Assembly (NCBI GenBank): GCA_905216145.1
Contig: CAJMST010000011.1
Coordinates: forward strand, 1-62,464
Direction of reading: 5' to 3'
DNA length: 62,464 bases
Origin: an uncultured bacterium
Lineage (GTDB): Bacteria; Actinomycetota; Coriobacteriia; Coriobacteriales; Coriobacteriaceae
Shown here in pieces: positions 35,078-41,965 of this stretch. The notes beneath the pieces were generated by a model that ran no database searches, was not told the origin of the DNA, and worked only from the letters and a program-made list of their open reading frames with translations. The translations under genes and the position numbers were made by a program. How positions within the stretch are numbered: position 1 is the stretch's first letter; every line of letters starts with the position of its first letter.

Positions 35078-35120
35078 GCTGAAACCCTACGACCATTCGG
35101 ATGTCATATCCCCGCAATAC

Positions 35121-35159
35121 AAAAAACGGGGCAGCTCGCGCTCCTGCGAACTGCCCCGT
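35121..35159 (-). terminator. Terminator between the zinc-ribbon gene and the silent hsdS cassette
   Basis: On the minus strand ACGGGGCAG pairs with CTGCCCCGT around an imperfect inner stem and is followed by six T. It would stop transcription from the upstream gene before the hsdS cassette. Confidence 0.9.
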
Positions 35160-35201
35160 ATCCCCGGCCATCACGCTACAGCGCCAACCAGCGCCACTCC
35201 C

Positions 35202-36539
35202 CTACTTACCAAATATCGCGCCAAACAATCCCTTGTGTTTGGGCTTCTCCTCTCGGTAGGAACCCTCCGCCGCCGCTGCCACCTGCCGCGGCTGCTCACC
35301 GCCTCCGCGGCGTACGATCTGGTATAGGAACGGCGATTTAACGTATTTGACCTCGATGGGCGTGGCGTGCACGGTGCTTTCGCTCGACAGCATCACGTTG
35401 GGATTGAGCGGTGCCACCACATGCGTCTCGCGCTTGTCGCTAAACACCACCGCTGCCGCGCGACCCGTCTGGCCGTTTACGGCAATGCGCACCTGCTCGC
35501 CATCGCGGCTGTCCGTCGCCGGACGATCGACAAAGTAGACCGGCACCATCACCAGGCCGTCCTTATGCTTGCGGGCCTTGCGCGCCCACGTGCGGATGCT
35601 CTTTTTATTGAGTCCCAGCACCGCCTCGGCATCGTTGCCGGCAACATCGAGCGCCAGCTTATCAATGACCACCTGGTCCTTGGTAGACGCATCGACGGAA
35701 ACGACGCGGAAGTCGCCCTCCTGCATAGCGGGATCGAACGGCCCAACCTTGCCAAAGTCCCACGGCTCCAAAATGCCCATAAGGCGAACATCCAGGTAGT
35801 TGGCCCTGGGATATGCCCAGTCGAGCACCTCGTAATACACCAGGGTCTCCTTGCTCAGGCCCTTGCCCGGGAAGGACGCCATCATGCGCAGGTCCGCCAG
35901 CGCCATGGGGAAATAGAAGAGCATCATGTCGTTTTGAATCGCGTCTTCCACGTCGTGCCCGGCAAAAGCGTCCGGGTACTGGCGCACCAGCTGCAGCGCG
36001 TTGGCACGTGCCTGCTGCGGCGATATCTCACAGGGGACGCCCTGTTCGGGAACGTATTCGGCGCCCACGCCCAAGGTCAGGCGCTTACTAAACGTGCCGG
36101 GCTTGAGCAGGTCGGCCACGCCAATCTTGTTGCCGCAGGACGGGCACTCAAACACGCGCTGGGTCGATGACCCCTCAAAGGACGCGCCGCAGAAGGGGCA
36201 GGGAATGCTCACGTGCGTCGCCTCTTGGAACTCCTGCGCCGTGCCGCGGTCCTCCCACAGCAGGTGCTCAAGAACCGACTGATTGCGCCAGTACGAATTG
36301 AAGAAATACCAGTCCGGGTCCTCTGGGCGCTCGAGCTGCGAGACGTGCGTGAGCTTGAGCAGCCCATCAACCACCGTCAACGGCGTATGACGAATGCCCA
36401 GGGCGCTCTTGGGCTCCCCGGCGTCCGCTTGCCACGGAATAACCGTTTCGCAATAGGCGCACTCAAAGCTGCGCTTTGCCTGGTGCGAATACATGGGGCC
36501 GCCGCAGTTTTGGCATTTAATGGCAAACATCTCGTCCAT
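35202..36539 (-). CDS. Zinc-ribbon protein of unknown function
   Basis: A 445-aa soluble protein with two N-terminal zinc ribbons: CQNCGG with CAYC (about residues 9-30) and CPFCG with CPSCG (about 113-136). The rest has no recognisable domain; it is a mixed alpha/beta region with a basic Lys-rich end (EEKPKHKGLFGAIFGK). The ATG at 36539 has AAGGAGG 8 nt upstream. It stands alone, with its own terminator at 35121-35159, and borders the hsdS cluster. It may be a nucleic-acid-binding or scaffold protein, but nothing in the context says which. Confidence 0.7.
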   Translation of the reverse strand: MDEMFAIKCQNCGGPMYSHQAKRSFECAYCETVIPWQADAGEPKSALGIRHTPLTVVDGLLKLTHVSQLERPEDPDWYFFNSYWRNQSVLEHLLWEDRGTAQEFQEATHVSIPCPFCGASFEGSSTQRVFECPSCGNKIGVADLLKPGTFSKRLTLGVGAEYVPEQGVPCEISPQQARANALQLVRQYPDAFAGHDVEDAIQNDMMLFYFPMALADLRMMASFPGKGLSKETLVYYEVLDWAYPRANYLDVRLMGILEPWDFGKVGPFDPAMQEGDFRVVSVDASTKDQVVIDKLALDVAGNDAEAVLGLNKKSIRTWARKARKHKDGLVMVPVYFVDRPATDSRDGEQVRIAVNGQTGRAAAVVFSDKRETHVVAPLNPNVMLSSESTVHATPIEVKYVKSPFLYQIVRRGGGEQPRQVAAAAEGSYREEKPKHKGLFGAIFGK

Positions 36540-36800
36540 GGAAACGTCCTCCTTTGCACAGGGCTGTCGACATTAAGTATGTCGAGCAAATCGGCACGTG
36601 CCCATACCCATGTGGCCCAAAATGGGACACTCAATCGGAGGGGAAGGCGCAGCGCACTCGAAGGCGCGCGGGCAGTCGTCCCCCTCCGCCTCGCGCCCGT
36701 TAGCTCCAGCAGACCATTGCTGCATTTTCTGAGCATCGGCAAACAGCGCGCCCATGCGAGCTACACTATCCCCTTAAACATGATTGTGAGGACGATCGTT

Positions 36801-37982
36801 ATGCTATTTGTAAATCGGCTGGTATATACGCTTGTTCCCGGCAGCGAAAGCGAGCCGGTCGATACCTCCCGCCGCACCAACGCGGGTTTTGCCGCAAGCC
36901 TCATCTGCATCGGCCTCAACATCACGCTGTGCCTGGCCAAGGGCATAGCTGGTCTGCTCGCGGGCTCCGTCTCGCTTATCGCCGATGCCTTCAACAACCT
37001 TTCCGACGCCTCGAGCAACATCGTGAGCCTGCTCGGATTCCGCCTTGCCAGCCGCCCGGCCGACGAGGGGCACCCCTATGGCCACGGCCGTTACGAGTAC
37101 CTGGCGGGGTTGTTTGTCGCCGTTCTCGTTTGCGCCGTCGGCATCAACCTGATCCTGGAGTCGGTCACCAAGATCGTCAAGCCCTCCCCCACCGCGTATT
37201 CGGCGCTCTCCATGGCGGCCCTTGTCCTGTCCATGCTCGTCAAGTTTTGGATGGCGGCGTTCAACCGCACGCTGGGCAACCGCATCGGTTCCGAGACGCT
37301 CATCGCCACGGCGCAGGATTCCAAAAACGACGTCATTGCCTCGGCTTCGGTCCTGACCGCAGTGCTTATTTCGCAGACGACCGGCTTTGACCTCGATGGC
37401 TGGGCAGGCCTGGGCGTGGGCATCTTCATCTGCATCAGCGGCATGGGCCTGGTGCGCGACGCCATCAGCCCGCTGTTGGGGCAAGCGCCCGACCCCAAGC
37501 TCGTCCAGGCAATACGCGACAAGATCATGTCGTATCCGCAGGTCCTAGGCACGCACGACCTCATGGTGCACGACTACGGCCCCGGCCGCCAGTTTGCCAG
37601 CGCACACGTGGAAATGCCCGGCGAGGGCGATGCGTTTGAGCACCACGAGATTCTGGACACCATCGAACACGACATCAAACGGCAGATGGGCATCGGTATC
37701 ACGCTGCACTGCGACCCCATCGCCACCACCGGCGACGACCTGCGCGGCTGGGTCAAGCGCGGCGTCATGCAGATCGATCCCGCGCTCTCCATCCACGACC
37801 TGCACGAGCATGACGGCTTTGTTTCGTTTGACCTGGTGCGCCCCGACGGCTTTGACATATCCGACGAGGAGCTGCTGGAGCTCGTCACGCGCATCGTGCA
37901 CGAGCGCCGGCCCGATGTCTCGTGCGTCGTCACATTTGACTCGGGCTTCAGCTCGCCCGACCGTCCGGCCGAGCAGCTGTAA
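36801..37982 (+). CDS. Cation diffusion facilitator, probably manganese-type
   Basis: A 393-aa cation/proton antiporter with about six membrane segments and a C-terminal cytoplasmic metal-sensing region longer than usual. The transport-site motifs are ADAFNNLSDASSN in helix 2 and ATAQDSKNDV in helix 5. The asparagine in place of the helix-2 histidine of zinc CDFs, with aspartates retained, is the pattern of the Mn-exporting group (MntE-like). The ATG at 36801 follows GTGAGGA; an ATG at 36780 has no site. It ends at a strong terminator. The metal is inferred from motif type only. Confidence 0.85.
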   Translation: MLFVNRLVYTLVPGSESEPVDTSRRTNAGFAASLICIGLNITLCLAKGIAGLLAGSVSLIADAFNNLSDASSNIVSLLGFRLASRPADEGHPYGHGRYEYLAGLFVAVLVCAVGINLILESVTKIVKPSPTAYSALSMAALVLSMLVKFWMAAFNRTLGNRIGSETLIATAQDSKNDVIASASVLTAVLISQTTGFDLDGWAGLGVGIFICISGMGLVRDAISPLLGQAPDPKLVQAIRDKIMSYPQVLGTHDLMVHDYGPGRQFASAHVEMPGEGDAFEHHEILDTIEHDIKRQMGIGITLHCDPIATTGDDLRGWVKRGVMQIDPALSIHDLHEHDGFVSFDLVRPDGFDISDEELLELVTRIVHERRPDVSCVVTFDSGFSSPDRPAEQL

Positions 37983-37993
37983 TCGACAGCGAA

Positions 37994-38059
37994 ACGGGAC
38001 GCAGGACCGCCGACCAACGCGCCCACGCGCCCGGTCACGCGATCCTGCGTCCCGTTTTT
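37994..38059 (+). terminator. Terminator of the CDF gene
   Basis: ACGGGACGCAGGA pairs perfectly with TCCTGCGTCCCGT around a long GC-rich loop, and is followed by TTTTTG. Confidence 0.85.
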
Positions 38060-38089
38060 GTTTGCACTGCTAAGGCTCTAGCCGCTCCG

Positions 38090-39046
38090 CTAATTCCCCT
38101 GCGCGCCCGAAATGCCGTTTTGCAGGGCATCCCAGGCGTTCGTTGCCATATCGCCCAGGTTCTGTGCGGTATCGCCGAGATTCTGAGCCGTGTCGCCCAG
38201 CTCTTGGGCCTTATCTCCCAGCTCCTGTGCCTTGTTGCTCAGGTCCTCCAGCGTGTTGGAGCTCGAGCTGTCCGCGCCGCCCTGGTCGCCGGACGCATTG
38301 CCCGACGAGCCGTCCTTGCGCGTAAGCTGAATCTCGAGGTTACCGTTGTCGTTATAGTAGGCAGACGTCACGACCCAGTTGGCATCAACAACGGGCGTCG
38401 AGCCGTCGTCGGTCAGAATCACGGCATTCGAAAGATCGGCCCCACGCGACTTGAGGAGCTTCTTGGCGTTGGACCAGTACTGACCCGGGATATCGCTCAG
38501 GTCGACGGTGCCGGACTGGGTAGTCTCGGTCTGCTCGGCCGTGGTATCAGTCGTGGCGCCCCGCTTGTTGAGCATGCCCGACACAATGGCGAACACAACC
38601 GACAAGGCAAAGAAGATCGCCAGCACAATGAGGATCTTCTTGATCACACTCGACGAACGCGAAGGCTTCTTCTCCTCGTCCTCGCCATACTGAGGGATGG
38701 ACTTGGGATACTCACGATACGGCTCACGCGCATATCGGTCGCGCGACTCGTAGCGCGGCTGTGCCGTGCGCGGCATATATGTCGTCTGCTGAGGTTGCGG
38801 AATGGGATTTTGCAGCAAGTCATCATAAGGGTCTGCCGCCGCGTTGCCGTAGGGGCTCTGCGACGAGGCACCATACGGGTCCTGCGCTGCGTTTCCGTAA
38901 TTCACAACGCGCGTGGGATCGGCCGACGCCTGCGTCGTATCGGGGGCAGCGTAGCCGGGATTCGGCACGACGCGGGTCTCATCGGCGCCATTGCCCGTCC
39001 GCGGGGAGCCGTAGCCACCCATTACGGTCGTCTTATCCTGGTCCAT
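38090..39046 (-). CDS. Single-pass membrane protein with Pro/Gln-rich cytoplasmic domain
   Basis: A 318-aa protein. The first 130 residues are a flexible Gly/Pro/Tyr/Gln-rich cytoplasmic region with several NYGNAAQDPYG-like segments. A membrane helix follows (about 135-157, IKKILIVLAIFFALSVVFAI), then an outside domain with IPGQYWSNAKKLLKSRGADL, which looks like one PASTA-like or lipoprotein-like unit, and a C-terminal heptad series (KAQELGDKAQELGDTAQNLG and repeats). The ATG has AAGGAATC upstream. Function unknown; the architecture fits an envelope regulator or anchor. Confidence 0.65.
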   Translation of the reverse strand: MDQDKTTVMGGYGSPRTGNGADETRVVPNPGYAAPDTTQASADPTRVVNYGNAAQDPYGASSQSPYGNAAADPYDDLLQNPIPQPQQTTYMPRTAQPRYESRDRYAREPYREYPKSIPQYGEDEEKKPSRSSSVIKKILIVLAIFFALSVVFAIVSGMLNKRGATTDTTAEQTETTQSGTVDLSDIPGQYWSNAKKLLKSRGADLSNAVILTDDGSTPVVDANWVVTSAYYNDNGNLEIQLTRKDGSSGNASGDQGGADSSSSNTLEDLSNKAQELGDKAQELGDTAQNLGDTAQNLGDMATNAWDALQNGISGAQGN

Positions 39047-39183
39047 GCAACGATTCCTTTCCGTCGCCCGTAAGCATCAAGTTATCCATGCATTCTACCC
39101 GCGCAAAAGCCTATGATGGGCAAAGCCCGCCGGTATCTACAAGACATGCGCGGCCGACAGTCACAAGCGAATCGAGGAACGTC

Positions 39184-39420
39184 ATGGCAAAAAGCAAGCT
39201 CATCAAAGACACAACGCGCGCCGAGCGCGAGGAGATCATTAAGCTGGCACTCGCGGGTTGCGGCAACGGCAGCTGCGACAACTGCGGCAGTTGCAGCTTG
39301 GGAGCAGGCGACCCGTACGGCACCTACCAGCCCTACATTGACGGCGAGATGGAAATCGCCGATATCAACATGATGGTCGCCGAGCGCAACGCCAAACTCT
39401 TCGGCCTCCAGCGCGGCTAA
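39184..39420 (+). CDS. Small cysteine-rich protein, 78 aa
   Basis: A 78-aa soluble protein with GAGGAACGTC before the ATG. The centre contains CGNGSCDNCGSCSLGAGDPY, four cysteines in ten residues, suggesting a metal site or disulfide-rich loop, followed by an acidic stretch GEMEIADINMM. No family is recognised. It is divergent from the membrane protein on its left. The start is fixed by the ribosome binding site; the longer in-frame ORF upstream overlaps the neighbouring gene and is not credible. Confidence 0.7.
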   Translation: MAKSKLIKDTTRAEREEIIKLALAGCGNGSCDNCGSCSLGAGDPYGTYQPYIDGEMEIADINMMVAERNAKLFGLQRG

Positions 39421-39446
39421 CGATCTCTTCTTGGGCTGTGAACCAA

Positions 39447-39595
39447 AAAATGCGTCCATCTACTACGTTTAACCCAAGGGTGCCAACCATAGCCATATTT
39501 GTGTTAACAAAACCGCAGGTAAACGTCTTGCCGCATTGTTAAAAAACGCTCCATGGTCGGTCCAACCCTGGCAAACGTAGTAGATGGGCGCTTTT
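39447..39595. repeat. Long palindromic intergenic element
   Basis: AAAATGCGTCCATCTACTACGTTT (split here as AAAATGCGTCCATC + TACTACGTTT, 39447-39470) is matched in inverted form by 39573-39595, with two or three mismatches. Sequence inside the arms is also imperfectly inverted. The size (about 150 bp) and lack of coding potential fit a MITE-like or REP-type element. Confidence 0.6.
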
Positions 39596-39649
39596 CGTGG
39601 CGCGGCTGGCCCAGACAGCTTGTCTCGGAGCCAACTTGCATCAAGAAGT

Positions 39650-39681
39650 CCCCGGTGGCACTGCGTTTTGCGCCACCGGGG
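39650..39681. terminator. GC-rich hairpin at the end of the zinc-ribbon membrane protein gene
   Basis: CCCCGGTGGC pairs with GCCACCGGGG around a 12-nt loop, 30 nt downstream of the stop at 39711 (minus strand). No long T-run follows on either strand, so efficiency is uncertain. Confidence 0.5.
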
Positions 39682-39710
39682 ACAGTTCAATTTATCCCTC
39701 GCGGTCCACC

Positions 39711-41774
39711 TTACTCATTGGGTACGTACGTGGCCTTGGCTCGCTCGGGCGTTACGTCCTGACCACAGGAATAACTCGAATCGAAGGCATGTGCCACCAG
39801 GTCGTGCGTATCCCACGCCATGCAGTCAAATACGCCGGTATCGAGGACAACGATGTAGCCCTTGCCGTCGTAGTAGAAATGGTCCTCGGTAAAGTTGTCG
39901 TCATCGTCGAGACCATCGTTATATGCGGAGTCCATATCCGACTTTGCCGTTTTGATCGCCTGCTTGGCCTCGCTCTTGAGCGTGTCGAATGAAAGGCCGT
40001 GCTGTTCAAGCGAGTCTTCGAGAGCGACCTGCTCGCCCGTCTTGAGGTTGTAGTACGCCGACCTCGTCATTTGCACCGATCGATACGGAGGTTGATAGCT
40101 GCGTGTAAACGTACGCACGCAGGCGATATCGCCGTCAATCGAGACGATTTCGGCTGTGTACACCATGGTCACGCGGCTGTCCTCGTCATCCATCGAGGCC
40201 TGCTTGCTTGCGTCGAGCGTGTCCGCAACGAGCTGAGCCATGTCCTTGTTGAACTTGGCGACGCCCGCGCCCTGGCCCTTCACCTGGGGATAGGTCCACG
40301 TAGCCGTAATCTGGCATGTGTCATCGGGAGACGGATCCAGCGGTCCTTCGCCAACTGCAGCCGTAAAGTTAACATCCTGCGTGGCGGAAACGGCTTCGTA
40401 GCCCACCTGCGCGTCGTCAGCGTCCTTCGACTTCAGCTGCTCCAGCGTCGTGGCAACCGTTGCGATGCTTTTTGCTACAACTTCCTCGCTGCTGAACAAC
40501 TCAGCGTCAAACTCACGCACTTCATTGATGTCTTCCACCTTCGAATCGTCAATCGACACAGGGCCAACAATGGCGCTAAATGACTTGCCGTCATAGGCGT
40601 TGAATTCGCACTCGTAGCCATCATGGGATTGGTTAAAGCCATCGGGGACTTCTTTGAAATTAATTGTCTCCCCATCATGCAGATACCGTTTGAATCCATA
40701 GGTACCATCATATTCGTATACGTAAAGCGAGACGCCAGCGCACATGGTGTAAACCTGAGTGTCGGGCTCGTATACCTTCTCGATCTCACCATCGCGATAA
40801 GCCCAGACCTCTACCTTGGCAGCAGTGGCGCCATTGTCGTTTTCAATCGGCTCGTCAGAGTACTCAATCAACAGTTCGTCCTGGCCATCGCCGTCAAAAT
40901 CGATGAGCCTAGCGTAGGCAACGCCCCGTGTTCCAAACATCGAAGAATCATCAATCTCAACAGCCTCGCCCTCGCCGTACTTCTTTTGGTACTCGAGAAT
41001 CTTGTCGGTAAATAGCTCATCTGCCGTCTTGACCGCCGCCTTGGCAGAGGCTTTGGCCTCCTTCTTGGACTGCGTGAGCTCAACGCTCTTAGGGGCGTCC
41101 GAACCTTCCTTGGTATAGTCCACCTTCATGGTGGTCGTGCTCTTCTTTTTGCCCTTGCCTGAGGTGATGGTCATCTGGTACTTCTGGTCGGGCAGCTCGC
41201 CAAAGTCCTCCATGGCAAAGCCGTCCTCGCCGTCGACCTTGATGGTGTAGCTCTTGCCCTTGCCGGACACCGGCGCCAGCTCGACGGTATAGCTCTTGAG
41301 CTTTTTTCCTTTGCTGTTCTTGGGCAGCACTTTAGTCTCGCATGCGCAGACAACGTAGCCCTTGCCACCCGAAGTCACCTCGGACGACGAGCCGATGCGC
41401 GGCACAACGACGATTGCCGCTACGATGGCGACAACGGCAACACCGCCGATAACGGCAGCGACGATACGGCCCCTGTGCTTGGGCTTCTTGGGCTGCGGCG
41501 TCGGAACAAACGGCTGAGCGGCCTCAGCAGGCTCGGTCATAGGAGACCCACAAAAACGTCCCACAATCAAAGGAGGCTCACGAAAACGTTCCCAGATCAC
41601 AGGAGACGGGACATCCTGAAGAGCGCGCCGTCCCGCAGGGTCGTCCACCGGCACATCTCCTAACGGAAACGCCGCAGGCTCTGCTTGGTCCTCAACGCCG
41701 CCCACGCGAGCGCCGCAGATCGTGCAAAACATGGAGCCATCGGGTATCTGAGCTCCGCACTTGGTGCAATACAT
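39711..41774 (-). CDS. Zinc-ribbon, single-pass membrane protein with DUF3298-like end
   Basis: A 687-aa protein. It opens with a zinc ribbon (MYCTKCGAQIPDGSMFCTICG), then a short linker containing a tandem 10-residue repeat (VIWERFREPP and LIVGRFCGSP), a Pro/Lys segment and a membrane helix (about residues 105-128, VAAVIGGVAVVAIVAAIVVV). The extracellular part has a beta-domain, an FDGDGQDELLIEY stretch like calcium-binding VCBS or FG-GAP units, and a C-terminal region resembling DUF3298/RsiV. The ATG at 41774 has GGGAG 5 nt upstream. Related proteins are common in Firmicutes and Actinobacteria and their role is unknown. Confidence 0.7.
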   Translation of the reverse strand: MYCTKCGAQIPDGSMFCTICGARVGGVEDQAEPAAFPLGDVPVDDPAGRRALQDVPSPVIWERFREPPLIVGRFCGSPMTEPAEAAQPFVPTPQPKKPKHRGRIVAAVIGGVAVVAIVAAIVVVPRIGSSSEVTSGGKGYVVCACETKVLPKNSKGKKLKSYTVELAPVSGKGKSYTIKVDGEDGFAMEDFGELPDQKYQMTITSGKGKKKSTTTMKVDYTKEGSDAPKSVELTQSKKEAKASAKAAVKTADELFTDKILEYQKKYGEGEAVEIDDSSMFGTRGVAYARLIDFDGDGQDELLIEYSDEPIENDNGATAAKVEVWAYRDGEIEKVYEPDTQVYTMCAGVSLYVYEYDGTYGFKRYLHDGETINFKEVPDGFNQSHDGYECEFNAYDGKSFSAIVGPVSIDDSKVEDINEVREFDAELFSSEEVVAKSIATVATTLEQLKSKDADDAQVGYEAVSATQDVNFTAAVGEGPLDPSPDDTCQITATWTYPQVKGQGAGVAKFNKDMAQLVADTLDASKQASMDDEDSRVTMVYTAEIVSIDGDIACVRTFTRSYQPPYRSVQMTRSAYYNLKTGEQVALEDSLEQHGLSFDTLKSEAKQAIKTAKSDMDSAYNDGLDDDDNFTEDHFYYDGKGYIVVLDTGVFDCMAWDTHDLVAHAFDSSYSCGQDVTPERAKATYVPNE
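41541..41600 (-). repeat. Two in-frame 30-bp tandem repeats
   Basis: AGGAGACCCACAAAAACGTC followed by CCACAATCAA (41541-41570) is repeated at 41571-41600 with about eight changes, and a third partial unit (AGGAGACGGGA) follows. The 30-bp length keeps the frame and adds ten residues per copy. Confidence 0.75.
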
Positions 41775-41903
41775 CGCATCTCCCGTCTCTCGCCGCAGCC
41801 GCAATGCGCCCGCGCAGTTCTTCCAACTACACCGTACGGGAGAAATCCCCATTCTTGTTGCGCAACATTACCGCCGCAAAAAAAGATCCCTTGGGGACGG
41901 AGG

Positions 41904-41940
41904 AAAAAGCCCCGCCGGGCCTTGGTAGGCGCGGCGGGGC
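41904..41940 (-). terminator. Terminator of fhs
   Basis: On the minus strand GCCCCGCCG (41932-41940) pairs with CGGCGGGGC (41909-41917), followed by TTTTT. It lies 26 nt after the fhs stop codon. Confidence 0.9.
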
Positions 41941-41965
41941 GGGCAAGCGGCTATGAGCAGCGGGC

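Larger units (their letters stand above)
34410..35085 (-). pseudogene. Silent hsdS cassette: a second target-recognition half without its own start
   Basis: On the minus strand this encodes a C-terminal HsdS half: QLNGYLVKACDVLYSNYAAG, a target-recognition domain (WPMGALEDLLEIRYGKDHKK onward), and the ending ALRDALLPKLMSGEIDVSKV followed by TQLNSHLL, which closely matches the C-terminus of the full-length hsdS. No start codon with a ribosome binding site precedes LNGYL, and a minus-strand terminator lies just upstream (35121-35159). Instead of a stop after LNSHL the frame runs on into the recombinase. It is best read as a donor half-gene bounded by sites c and d, expressed only after inversion joins it to an hsdS 5' half. 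Confidence 0.82.

Noticed and set aside
33453..35174. Reading the 573-aa ORF as a designed HsdS-recombinase fusion
   Set aside because: The GTG at 34409 has its own ribosome binding site and gives a normal-length recombinase; the upstream part starts without a credible initiation site. Kept only as an alternative.
36213..36800. N-terminal extension of the CDF transporter
   Set aside because: The extension overlaps the divergent zinc-ribbon gene and lacks a ribosome binding site.
38761..39420. 219-aa ORF ending in the Cys-rich protein
   Set aside because: Its first two thirds overlap the neighbouring minus-strand gene; a strong ribosome binding site supports the shorter start at 39184.
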